This document shows positions 24,445-32,735 of a stretch of DNA of 64,000 bases, piece by piece. Position 1 is the stretch's first letter; each line of letters starts with the position of its first letter. The notes beneath the pieces were generated by a model. The model worked only from the letters and a program-made list of their open reading frames with translations. It made no database searches and was not told the origin of the DNA. The translations under genes and the position numbers were made by a program. Source of the DNA: DATFFO01 sp963744905 (GTDB lineage: Bacteria; Actinomycetota; Acidimicrobiia; Spongiisociales; ZC4RG35); the NCBI GenBank assembly GCA_963744905.1, contig CAVUUV010000010.1, positions 71,684 to 135,683 on the forward strand. Direction: 5' to 3'.

Positions 24445-24890
24445 ACGCTGGCCCCCAGCTCCTGGAGATTGCCGGCGAAGTCCCGGCCGGTGGACCGCTC
24501 GCCGACCACGACTATCACCGTGTCGTCACCGGCAACGCATCCGGCCATCGACGAATAGGCAACACGGTCGAGGGCAGCGGCCACAACCTGGGCGGCGCCC
24601 GGAGGAGTCTTGAGGACCACCAGATTGGCCGAGGCCTCGATGGAGAGGACGAATGCATCGATCACTCCGGCCAGAGCCAGCTCAGCGGAGCTCTGGTCGA
24701 GCTCTCCGCCGAGCACATAGTGATGGCCGTTCTTGTGGGCCCCGATCACCGAGAGATCACGCGAAACGGTGGCCTGGGTCACATCGAATCCCCGCTCGGC
24801 GAGTAGATCGACGATGTCACCCTGAGAGGTGATCTCGTGGTCATTGAGCAGGGAACGGATCATGCGCCGGCGAGCGGACGACGTCGACAT
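24441..24890 (-). CDS. argR: Arginine repressor
   Basis: This 149-residue ArgR has a winged-helix DNA-binding half (RRRMIRSLLNDHEITSQGDI, then TQATVSRDLSVIGAHK) and the hexamerising, arginine-binding half (LVVLKTPPGAAQVVAAALDR and SMAGCVAGDDTVIVV). It represses arginine synthesis genes when arginine is bound. On the minus strand TATGAT ends six bases before its ATG, so the message is probably leaderless. A perfect 16-bp palindrome overlaps that -10 box, suggesting autoregulation. ArgG overlaps its stop. Confidence 0.95.
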   Translation of the reverse strand: MSTSSARRRMIRSLLNDHEITSQGDIVDLLAERGFDVTQATVSRDLSVIGAHKNGHHYVLGGELDQSSAELALAGVIDAFVLSIEASANLVVLKTPPGAAQVVAAALDRVAYSSMAGCVAGDDTVIVVVGERSTGRDFAGNLQELGASV

Positions 24891-24899
24891 CGACTCATC

Positions 24900-24915
24900 A
24901 TACGCATATGCGTAT
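24900..24915. promoter_or_regulatory. Predicted ArgR operator at argR
   Basis: ATACGCATATGCGTAT is a perfect 16-bp palindrome ten bases before the argR ATG. It overlaps the predicted -10 box TATGAT of a leaderless promoter. A one-mismatch copy overlaps the -10 of argC at 31163-31178. Shared sequence and placement support its being the ArgR site. Confidence 0.75.
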
Positions 24916-24933
24916 ATGAATGGCCAGTCCGGT

Positions 24934-26880
24934 TCATCCCGGCCAGCGCATCATGCTCACTTCGCCGTGGTCGGAGACGAGGATGACGGGGTCTGGCCCG
25001 GTGGGGACGGGGGCCACCACGGCACCCTCAACGCCGTGAGCGGGATCGAGAGGAAGCCGGGCCCAATCCCCGCTTCGGGTCCCGACCCAAAGACCCCCTC
25101 CGGCCACCAGCTGCACCGAGCCGTCACCGGTCTCGGTGACGGCGGTGATGTCTTGGCGCGGAGGGGCGATGACGAACATGTCATCGAGAAAGACCAGCCC
25201 GTCCTCTTCGACCACGGCCGGGGGCTGGCTGGTGTCGATCATCTGGCCGGTGGAAAACCCCTCCCAATCGAATCCGTCGCTGCTTCTCACCACTGCCTGG
25301 GTGCTGCGGGGGCGGGCGGCCACCCCCACGAAACCATCCGGTACCGGCCGAATCCGGTAGACGGGGGTGATGGCCCGACGCTGGACGACCTGCCAGGAAC
25401 GACCCGAATCCGAACTGACCGAGGCCACCCACAGATAGGAGTCGTCCTGGCCGATGGCCTGAATGCCACCCTCGAAGGTGGACACGGCGGCCACGTAACC
25501 GGTGCCGGTGTCGGCCGACGCCCAGGGGAGCGAACGTTGATCCCAGCTGACTCCGTCGGAACTCCACAACATGTCGGGAACCGCCACCCATTCGCCCTGC
25601 ACCCGATCCACCGCAGCCACCGTGGCGCCCTTCAAGTCGGTGACAGGCTGCGGTTCGCCATCTCCGACAAACCACCACGTCGAGCCCACCCCCACCAGCC
25701 AGCCGTCGGCCACCGGCCAGGGCCCACGCACCTGGCCTGTGCCCAGGTCGGCCTCGAGCCTCCAGACCGGTGAACTGCCCTGAGACGGGAGCGCGTATGC
25801 CAGCGGGCCGGGCGAATTGTCGACCCAGAGGGCCGGCTGGCCCGAGGTGGATCCCACCGCAACGTCTCCCGCTGCAGCCGCCACCTCCCCCTCCAGGTCG
25901 ACGGGACTCCACTGGGGGCCGTTCTCCCACAGATGGCCGGCTCCCACCGCCTCGCTCGGGGAGACCATCACCACCGGCCCGTTGACGATCGGATCGGTGA
26001 GGGGTGCCCATCCGTCGCTTCCCTGCCTGAAGGTGCGCGTTCGCCCCAGCCCGACCTCGGCAAGGTTGGCGATGAGGCCTCCCCCACCGGTGTACAGATC
26101 GACCATCGCCCACCCGAAGGGGAACCCGTTGGACGAAAGCCGGGTCCAGGTCTCCCCGTCCCTGCGCCACACGGCGGCCTGCCCGGTTTGTAGGCCCATG
26201 ACGTACCAGGTTTGGTTCAAGAAGACCACCCGGTGGATCCGGGCCCCCTCGGGTATGGCCGTCACCTCGCTCCAGTCGGTCCCGTTGGTCGAGGTCATCA
26301 CCAGCGACCCGACCGCGGGCGAGAAGTCCTGGTCCGAGCCCTTCCATCCCCAGGCGTAGAGTCGCCCGTCGCCTGCCGTGATCCCCTCCAGTGCCGCCGG
26401 CGCCGCCCCTTTCAGGACCTGCTGCCAGGTAAGGCCGTCGCCGGAAGTCCACACCGAGGGCCGAACCCGGCCCGTATCGGCGACGTCCGAGCCCGCCGCC
26501 ACCTCCAGACCCCCGAGTCCCGTCACCCCGGCGGCCTCGCCCACACCATCCCCGCGCAGGGTTCCGAGGCTCCAGGTCATCCCGTCGGGACTGGACCAGA
26601 ACTGGGGGCCGACACCGACTGCGACATAGCCCGCCGGGTCCAGCCGGGCCACGGCGAGGAGCCGGTTCGAACCGGGCAGGCCGAGCAGATCCCAGCCGTT
26701 GTCGATATCGACCACCTCAGGCACCGTGGGAACCGTGGTGTCGGTGTCCGGAGCCTCGCCTCCGCCCCGGGAGGCGAACAACAGAGCCGCCACCGCAACA
26801 GCACCCAGCACCACCATCCACAGGCTGCCGCGCCGGGACTCCGGCTCCCTGGCTGACTCGAGGCCATCGGGAACGACCAT
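24934..26880 (-). CDS. Membrane-anchored beta-propeller-like protein, unknown
   Basis: This 648-residue protein has a short cytoplasmic tail and one membrane helix (SLWMVVLGAVAVAALLFA, about residues 20-37). A linker and a long extracellular part follow, with repeated Asp-box-like units: FWSSPDGMTW, VWTSGDGLTW, VMTSTNGTDW, LWSSDGVSW, VRSSDGFDW. Such repeats form sialidase or photosystem-assembly-like propellers; no catalytic residues are recognisable. It lies between argD and argR, where actinobacterial clusters usually have argF. ATG 26880 is preferred over TTG 26889. It need not be involved in arginine metabolism. Confidence 0.8.
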   Translation of the reverse strand: MVVPDGLESAREPESRRGSLWMVVLGAVAVAALLFASRGGGEAPDTDTTVPTVPEVVDIDNGWDLLGLPGSNRLLAVARLDPAGYVAVGVGPQFWSSPDGMTWSLGTLRGDGVGEAAGVTGLGGLEVAAGSDVADTGRVRPSVWTSGDGLTWQQVLKGAAPAALEGITAGDGRLYAWGWKGSDQDFSPAVGSLVMTSTNGTDWSEVTAIPEGARIHRVVFLNQTWYVMGLQTGQAAVWRRDGETWTRLSSNGFPFGWAMVDLYTGGGGLIANLAEVGLGRTRTFRQGSDGWAPLTDPIVNGPVVMVSPSEAVGAGHLWENGPQWSPVDLEGEVAAAAGDVAVGSTSGQPALWVDNSPGPLAYALPSQGSSPVWRLEADLGTGQVRGPWPVADGWLVGVGSTWWFVGDGEPQPVTDLKGATVAAVDRVQGEWVAVPDMLWSSDGVSWDQRSLPWASADTGTGYVAAVSTFEGGIQAIGQDDSYLWVASVSSDSGRSWQVVQRRAITPVYRIRPVPDGFVGVAARPRSTQAVVRSSDGFDWEGFSTGQMIDTSQPPAVVEEDGLVFLDDMFVIAPPRQDITAVTETGDGSVQLVAGGGLWVGTRSGDWARLPLDPAHGVEGAVVAPVPTGPDPVILVSDHGEVSMMRWPG

Positions 26881-26934
26881 CGGGATCAAGGTACCCCGTC
26901 GGCGTCACTTACTCGGCGGCGCCGGGAGCAGGAA

Positions 26935-28110
26935 TCAGCCGGCCAGTGCCCCCGACAGCCGCTCCATCGCCTCGTCGACCTCGGACGGAGAAACCGAAAG
27001 CGGCGGCGCCAGCCGGATTGCATCGGGCCGCACCGCGTTCACCACCAGCTGATGATCCAACAGCGCATGCGACGCCACCTCGGCGGCCCTGGGACCGCTC
27101 AGCCGGGCCGCCAGGAGAAGACCTCTTCCCCGAACCTCGGTGATGCCTTCCATCTTCTCCAGCGCTCCGGTGATCTGGGCCGATCGCTCCCTGCAATTGG
27201 CCAGAAGGCCCCGGGCCTCGATCTCGTCTATGACCGCCAGGGCTGCCGCGCACACCACCGGTCCTCCCCCGAAGGTGGTGGCGTGGTCACCGGGCCGGAA
27301 GGCTTCGGCGACCTCTGCTGAGGCCATGCATGCCCCGATCGGCAAGCCGTTGGCCAGGGCCTTGGCGGTAGTGGCGATATCGGGCGTGAATCCGAGCTGC
27401 TGCCAGGAGAACCAGCTGCCGGTCCGTCCCATACCGGCCTGGACGTCGTCCACCACCATCAGAGCCCCCCGCTCCTCGCACAGGGCCCGGACGGCGCCCA
27501 GATACTCGAGATCCAGCGGCTGGACCCCTCCCTCGCCCTGCAGAGTCTCGACCATGACCGCCGCCACCGTCTCGTCGATCGCACCTTCCAGGGCGCCGAG
27601 ATCGCCGGCGGGGACCTGGCCGAAACCTGGGGGCAGCGGCTGGAACACCTCCTGTTTGCCCGGCTGGCCGGTGGCGGCCAGGGTGGCCAGGGTGCGCCCG
27701 TGGAAGGAATCGTCCAGTGACAGGACCCGGTAGCGGTCGGGGCCGAACCGGCTCTGGCCGAAGCGGCGAGCCAGCTTGATGGCGGCCTCGTTGGCCGTCG
27801 CCCCGCAGTTGGCGAAGAACACCCGGTCCAGCCCGGAACGAGCCGTGAGCGCCTCGGCCAGGCTCACCATCGGCTCCGTGTAGTACAGGTTGGAAACGTG
27901 GGTGAGGCGAGTCATCTGATCGCACACGGCACGGGCCACGGACGGGTTGGCATGGCCCACCGAAACCACGGCCAGCCCGGTCAGGAAGTCGAGATACCGC
28001 CGGCCCCGCTCGTCCATCAGCCAGGAGCCTTCCCCGGAAACGAAGGTCACCGGCGCCCGCCCGTAGGTGTGCATCAGCGAGGCGGCTTCTCTCTCGAACA
28101 AGGAGGTCAC
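26935..28110 (-). CDS. argD: Acetylornithine aminotransferase
   Basis: This 391-residue class-III PLP aminotransferase has LDFLTGLAVVSVGHANP, FFANCGATANEAAIKLAR, SFHGRTLATLAATGQ, VDDVQAGMGRTG and ATTAKALANGLPIGA with the PLP-binding Lys. It converts N-acetylglutamate semialdehyde to acetylornithine. The usual DEVQ of the PLP-contact motif is DDVQ here, a conservative change. GTG start overlaps the argB stop (GTGA). The next gene in the cluster is the propeller protein rather than argF. Confidence 0.95.
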   Translation of the reverse strand: MTSLFEREAASLMHTYGRAPVTFVSGEGSWLMDERGRRYLDFLTGLAVVSVGHANPSVARAVCDQMTRLTHVSNLYYTEPMVSLAEALTARSGLDRVFFANCGATANEAAIKLARRFGQSRFGPDRYRVLSLDDSFHGRTLATLAATGQPGKQEVFQPLPPGFGQVPAGDLGALEGAIDETVAAVMVETLQGEGGVQPLDLEYLGAVRALCEERGALMVVDDVQAGMGRTGSWFSWQQLGFTPDIATTAKALANGLPIGACMASAEVAEAFRPGDHATTFGGGPVVCAAALAVIDEIEARGLLANCRERSAQITGALEKMEGITEVRGRGLLLAARLSGPRAAEVASHALLDHQLVVNAVRPDAIRLAPPLSVSPSEVDEAMERLSGALAG

Positions 28111-28994
28111 GGGGTCACCATGGTCCCGATGCCCTCCGAGGTGAACACTTCGAGCAGAAGGGCATGCTCGGTACGGCCGTCGAGGATGTGAGCTTGCGAC
28201 ACCCCGCCGTCTAGGGCATGGAGAACCGAGGACAGCTTGGGCAGCATTCCCCCGCCCACGCTGGGAAGCAACTCGGCCAGTTGAGCCCGATCCATACGCG
28301 AGACCAGGGACCCGGAGTCCCCGTAGTCGGAGTAGACCCCCTCGACGTCGGTCAGGTAGACCAACTTCTGGGCGCGCAAGGCCCGGGCAAGAACCCCGGC
28401 GGCCGTGTCGGCGTTGACGTTGTACACCTCACCGTCCTCGCCGCGGGCGATGGGTGCCACCACCGGCACCAGCCCTCTTTCCACCATCGCTTCGATCAGA
28501 GTCGAGTTGACCGTGGAGATGTCGCCCACGAAACCGAGCCGTGGATCCCTGGGAACCGCCCGGAACAGGTCGGCGTCGAGTCCGTTGATGCCGATGGCGG
28601 CGGCCCCGTGGCCGTTGAGGAAGCGGACGATCTCGGGGTTGATCACCCCGACCAGGGTGCGCTGCACCACCCCGATCGTGCTGGCATCCGTGACCCGAAG
28701 CCCATCGACCCAGCTGGGTTCGATCCCCTCCGCCGCCATGGCCGCGCTGATCTGGGGCCCTCCGCCGTGCACCACCACCGGCCGTATGCCGACCATGGAG
28801 AGCAGGGTCACGTCGCCGGCGAAGCTGTCCCTGAACTGGGGATCGTCCATCGCCGAGCCGCCGTACTTGATGACCATCGTCGTTCCACGAAACGCCTTGA
28901 TGTAGGGCATCGCCTCCATGAGGACCCGGGCCCGTCCCATCGAGTTGGCGATCCGGGTCTTCTGAGGGTGGGGGGCACCATGACCGAGGCTCAT
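28107..28994 (-). CDS. argB: Acetylglutamate kinase
   Basis: ArgB phosphorylates N-acetylglutamate, usually the arginine-feedback step. The 295-residue product has VIKYGGSAMDDPQFRDSFA, VVVHGGGPQISAAM, INGLDADLF and YNVNADTAAGVLARAL, then a VGGGMLPKLSSVLHALDGG loop. The N-terminal helix (RIANSMGRARVLMEAMPYIK) is the type found in arginine-inhibited hexameric kinases, so feedback control is plausible. ATG 28994 overlaps the argJ stop (ATGA); GTGA joins it to argD. Confidence 0.96.
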   Translation of the reverse strand: MSLGHGAPHPQKTRIANSMGRARVLMEAMPYIKAFRGTTMVIKYGGSAMDDPQFRDSFAGDVTLLSMVGIRPVVVHGGGPQISAAMAAEGIEPSWVDGLRVTDASTIGVVQRTLVGVINPEIVRFLNGHGAAAIGINGLDADLFRAVPRDPRLGFVGDISTVNSTLIEAMVERGLVPVVAPIARGEDGEVYNVNADTAAGVLARALRAQKLVYLTDVEGVYSDYGDSGSLVSRMDRAQLAELLPSVGGGMLPKLSSVLHALDGGVSQAHILDGRTEHALLLEVFTSEGIGTMVTP

Positions 28995-30136
28995 GACCGC
29001 TCCCCGTTGAAACGGACGTACTCGGGGGTGAGGTCGGTGGTGAGCAGCGAGCATCGGCCCGGGCCATCGCCCACAGAAATGGTGACCGTGAAGTCGTCCT
29101 CGAGCTTGGCGGAGACGGCGTCGTGGTCGGCCTCCAGGCCGATACCGTCCCGAGCCACCAGGGTGCCGGCATAGCCGATCGCCACCTGGTCAGGGTCGAA
29201 GTGGATACGTGCCGCTCCCAGGGCCGCCACGATCCTCCCCCAGTTCGGGTCGGCACCGAAGAACGAGGCCCGCACCAGGGCCGAGTCGGCCACAGCCCGG
29301 GCCAGCCTCAAGGCGGATTCGTCGTCGGCCGCCCCGTCCAGCTCGAGCGTCACCACCTTGGAGGCCCCCTCGGCGTCTGCAGCCATCTGAGCGGCCAGTC
29401 CCCGACACACGTCCTCGATCGCCCCGGCCAGCACCGGGGGCTCGGGGTGGATTCCGCTCTCCCCCGACGCCAGAATGACCACGGTGTCGTTGGTCGACTC
29501 GCATCCGTCGATGTCGAGAGCGTTGAAGGAGCGATCAACTGCGCTGCGCAACACCTCGTCGAGCTCGAGGGGATCGGCGATGGCGTCGGTGGTGATGACG
29601 GCCAGCATCGTGGCCATGTCGGGGCGAATCATGCCGGCCCCCTTGGCCATTCCCCCCACCGTGAAGCCTCCGGAGGATCTGGTTTCCTGTTTGGGCCCGC
29701 TGTCGGTGGTGAGAATCGCCCGGGCGGCACGACCACCGCCGGTCTCGCTGAGGCGCATGGCCTCCAGCCCGGCGGCTATCCGGTCCACCGGAACCACCCC
29801 TCCGATGGGACCGGTGGAACACACCACCACCTCGCCGGGAAGACAGCCGAGGTGGGCGGCCACCTCCCGGGCGGTCGCCTCGGCCGCTTTCCTCCCCGCC
29901 TCCCCGGTGGCGGCATTGGCGCAACCCGAGGAGATCACGACGGCGCGTATGCGGCCTCCCGCCACGTGACGGCGGGAGACGACAACAGGCGGGGCGGCTG
30001 CCAGATTGCGGGTGAAGACTCCTGCCGCCGGAACCGGGGACCGGGCCGCCACCAGAGCCAGATCCAGGTCGCCGCTCGCCTTGATGCCACAGGCCACGCC
30101 TCCGGCCATGAAGCCCTTGGGGGCGGTAACGCTCAC
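28991..30136 (-). CDS. argJ: Ornithine acetyltransferase / N-acetylglutamate synthase
   Basis: ArgJ recycles the acetyl group from acetylornithine to glutamate. The 381-residue precursor has GVFTRNLAAAPPVVVSR, SSGCANAATGEAG and the self-cleavage site in GGMAKGAGMIRPDMATMLAV (cut before Thr), followed by ALDIDGCESTNDTVV and ASFFGADPNWGRIVAALG. It should mature into alpha and beta chains. GTG 30136 overlaps the argC stop (GTGA). The frame runs open upstream, but that part covers argC. Confidence 0.96.
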   Translation of the reverse strand: MSVTAPKGFMAGGVACGIKASGDLDLALVAARSPVPAAGVFTRNLAAAPPVVVSRRHVAGGRIRAVVISSGCANAATGEAGRKAAEATAREVAAHLGCLPGEVVVCSTGPIGGVVPVDRIAAGLEAMRLSETGGGRAARAILTTDSGPKQETRSSGGFTVGGMAKGAGMIRPDMATMLAVITTDAIADPLELDEVLRSAVDRSFNALDIDGCESTNDTVVILASGESGIHPEPPVLAGAIEDVCRGLAAQMAADAEGASKVVTLELDGAADDESALRLARAVADSALVRASFFGADPNWGRIVAALGAARIHFDPDQVAIGYAGTLVARDGIGLEADHDAVSAKLEDDFTVTISVGDGPGRCSLLTTDLTPEYVRFNGERS

Positions 30137-31152
30137 GGCATCCAACCCGAGGTGGGCAGGCCCAGTCCCTCGTCGAGGCCCAGGGCGATGTTGGCGGCTT
30201 GCACGGCTTGCCCGGCGGCCCCTTTGAGCAGGTTGTCGATGGCGCACTGGGCGATGATCGAACCGGTGGGCGCATCGGCAAAGACGGTGACCAGCGCCCG
30301 GTTGGAACCCACCACCCAACGGGTCTGGGGAGGTCGGTCGATCACGTCCACGAAGGGACTGGGAGCGTATGCCTCCCCCAGAGCCTCGCGGCAATCCTGC
30401 TCGGGGGCCCTGCCCCGGCAGGTGACGGTGGCCAGGATGCCTCGCTGCATCGGGACGAGATGGGGAGTGAAGACGACCCTGTGCTCACCGCCCATGAGCA
30501 GATCGAGGGCCATCTCGATCTCGGGACGATGGCGGTGCCGGCCCACGCTATAAGCCCGCACGCCCTCGTCGACGGCGCCGAAGGAAAGGTCGGGCGTGAC
30601 CGAACGGCCCGCTCCGGAGACCCCGGAGAGACAATCTGCCACGATCCCCGAAGGTTCGACCAAACCGGCCCTCAGCAATGGGGCAACAGCGAGCAGAACC
30701 GCGGTCGGGTAACAGCCAGGCGAGGCGATGGCCCGGGACCCTTTGAGGTCGAACAGCTCACACAACCCGTAGCTCCACTCTCCCAGAGCCTCGGGGTGTG
30801 GGTGGTCGCCCTCGTAGGCTGAGGCGTATCGATCGGGTGTGTCGAGGCGGTAGTCGCTGCCGAGGTCTACCACCATCACATCTCTCGCCCGGAGCTGGGC
30901 CCCGATCTCCGCCGAGGCTCCATGGGGAAGGGCGAGGAAGACGAGGTCCGCGTCGGCGACGCTGTCCACGTCGATGGCTCCCAGAGGACGCTCGCCGCCA
31001 CCGAGTTGGGGGTGGACATCGCCCAGGAGGCTCCCCTCCCGGCTGTGAGCTCCCAGATGGGAGAGCTGAAATCGATCGTGGCCGTCGATGAGGCGAACCA
31101 ATTCGCCCCCGGCATAACCGGAGGCGCCCAGGACGGCGGTCTTGAAAGCCAT
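30133..31152 (-). CDS. argC: N-acetyl-gamma-glutamyl-phosphate reductase
   Basis: This 339-residue NADPH-dependent reductase has the nucleotide-binding TAVLGASGYAGGELVRLI, the catalytic Cys in IASPGCYPTAVLL and HRHRPEIEMAL. It makes N-acetylglutamate semialdehyde and leads the arg cluster. ATG 31152 matches the usual N-terminus. On the minus strand TATAGT lies eight bases before it with no Shine-Dalgarno, so translation is probably leaderless. The ArgR-like palindrome 31163-31178 overlaps this -10 box. An ATG at 31170 lies inside the operator and is unlikely. Confidence 0.96.
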   Translation of the reverse strand: MAFKTAVLGASGYAGGELVRLIDGHDRFQLSHLGAHSREGSLLGDVHPQLGGGERPLGAIDVDSVADADLVFLALPHGASAEIGAQLRARDVMVVDLGSDYRLDTPDRYASAYEGDHPHPEALGEWSYGLCELFDLKGSRAIASPGCYPTAVLLAVAPLLRAGLVEPSGIVADCLSGVSGAGRSVTPDLSFGAVDEGVRAYSVGRHRHRPEIEMALDLLMGGEHRVVFTPHLVPMQRGILATVTCRGRAPEQDCREALGEAYAPSPFVDVIDRPPQTRWVVGSNRALVTVFADAPTGSIIAQCAIDNLLKGAAGQAVQAANIALGLDEGLGLPTSGWMP

Positions 31153-31162
31153 CGGCCACACT

Positions 31163-31178
31163 ATACGCATATGCGAAT
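31163..31178. promoter_or_regulatory. Predicted ArgR operator at argC
   Basis: ATACGCATATGCGAAT differs by one mismatched pair from the perfect palindrome at argR, and its flanks CTAT/ATAG extend the symmetry. It overlaps the TATAGT -10 box of the argC promoter. Repression of argCJBD and downstream genes by ArgR is the likely role. Confidence 0.75.
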
Positions 31179-31214
31179 AGGTTTACGAGCGGATGATCGG
31201 ACGGTCCGGGAGCA

Positions 31215-32735
31215 TCAGCCCGGTGGTGCCAGGTCCCTGGCCGGCATCGGAGGGGGGAGGGGGCTGGAGAGCTGGGCATCCAAGGTCCGCTCCGCCGACG
31301 ACCCGGCCAGTTCGGTCACCAGGTCCGAGAAGTCCCCGGTGGTGGCCGTCGAGCCGGCCTGCTGGTGGTGCCACCGGGTGAGGATCCGCCACATGGTGTC
31401 GTCGCCCACCTCATCACGCAGTGCCACCAGGGCGAGGCCCCCTCTCAGGTAGACGGACCGATTGAAGAGATCGTTGGGCCTGGGCTTGACGGGAGGCGGG
31501 AATCGCATCTGGGCCAGCGCCGGTCCCTGGCTCCCCTCGGCCAGAGATTCCCCCGACATGAGGTGATAGGCGTTGGCGACCGCTCCGTTGTAGGCAACCT
31601 GGCCGCCCCGGTGCTCCAGCCACAGCCACTGGGCGAACGTGGCGAACCCCTCATTGAGCCACACGTCGCTCCAGTTCTGGAGCCGGACCGAGTCCCCGAA
31701 CCACTGATGGGCCATCTCGTGGGCCACGAGCTGCTCTCCCAGAGGGAGGATGGGACTCCCGAAGGTGGAGAGGGTCTGAGTCTCCAGCGCCGCCCCCAGG
31801 GTGGGGTCGTCGATGATCAGGGCGCCGTACCGGTCGAAGGGAAAGGCACCGAAGCGACCCGAGAGGAAATCGATCATCTCCGCCTGGTGGTGGAACGGCT
31901 CGAGCAGGTTCTGATCCAGGTCGGGCGGGTACCACAGCGACAAGCTCACCGGGCCCGCCGGCGCCAGCTCCTCGTGATGGAAGTCCCCAACGGCCATGGC
32001 GACGAGATAGGTGGCGGTCTCTTCGGGTATGTTCCACTTATCGGGTTGGTCCGGATCATCGAGGCCAGAGACGGCGAGCCCGGATGTCACCGTGTCATAG
32101 CCGGGCGGGACGGTGAGGGTGATCGTGTAGGTGGCCGGGTCACGAGGGTGGTCGTTGGCGGGGAACCAGGAGGCGGCCCCATCGGGCTCGTCGACCACGT
32201 ACACCATGTCCCCTTCCCGCCGCCAGCCTCCACCGAACGGTACGGCGGCCGTGCCCACCTGAGGCTGCCCGTGGTAATCGACCGTCACCTCGAAGACGTC
32301 GCCGGCCTCCAGAACCCGGGGAGGCCGGATCGCCAGCTCCCTCCCCTCGTGCTGGCTGGTGGCGGGTTCACCATCGACCTTCACCTCGTCGACCTCCAGT
32401 CCCACCAGGTCGAGGCTGAACCCGGACAGGCTCTCCTGGGCTGTGGCGGCGATGGTGGCGGTTCCCTTCATGGTCCCGGCGGCCGGATCGATGGCCAGAT
32501 CGAGGTCGTAGTGGTCGACCTCATAACCACCGTTGCCCAGGCCGGGAAAAAGGGGGTCGCCGATCCCGGCCGCACCGACCACGGGAGGAAGCGTGGTCGT
32601 GGTGGTGGAGGATGTGGTGGTGGTGCTGGTGGAGGAAGTCGTGGTGGTGATGGAGGAGGTGGAGATGGAACGCGGAGAGCTGGAACAGGAGGCCAGGAGC
32701 AGGGCCACGACCAGAAGACCCCGCAGCCGCTTCAC
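31215..32735 (-). CDS. M1-family zinc metallopeptidase, lipoprotein
   Basis: This 506-residue protein starts with a lipoprotein signal (MKRLRGLLVVALLLASCSSS) and a Ser/Thr tract (residues 22-48), so it is anchored outside the membrane. The aminopeptidase N-like fold follows. Zinc ligands and catalytic Glu are in VAHEMAHQWFGDSV with WLNEGFATFAQW downstream, the HExxH-18-E pattern. The exopeptidase loop GAMEN appears as GAALETQ, so substrate-end recognition is altered. GTG 32735 overlaps the cca stop (GTGA). Confidence 0.93.
   Translation of the reverse strand: MKRLRGLLVVALLLASCSSSPRSISTSSITTTTSSTSTTTTSSTTTTTLPPVVGAAGIGDPLFPGLGNGGYEVDHYDLDLAIDPAAGTMKGTATIAATAQESLSGFSLDLVGLEVDEVKVDGEPATSQHEGRELAIRPPRVLEAGDVFEVTVDYHGQPQVGTAAVPFGGGWRREGDMVYVVDEPDGAASWFPANDHPRDPATYTITLTVPPGYDTVTSGLAVSGLDDPDQPDKWNIPEETATYLVAMAVGDFHHEELAPAGPVSLSLWYPPDLDQNLLEPFHHQAEMIDFLSGRFGAFPFDRYGALIIDDPTLGAALETQTLSTFGSPILPLGEQLVAHEMAHQWFGDSVRLQNWSDVWLNEGFATFAQWLWLEHRGGQVAYNGAVANAYHLMSGESLAEGSQGPALAQMRFPPPVKPRPNDLFNRSVYLRGGLALVALRDEVGDDTMWRILTRWHHQQAGSTATTGDFSDLVTELAGSSAERTLDAQLSSPLPPPMPARDLAPPG

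Noticed and set aside
28991..30394. 467-residue long form of argJ
   Set aside because: The extension covers argC in another frame; GTG 30136 overlaps the argC stop and starts the conserved protein.
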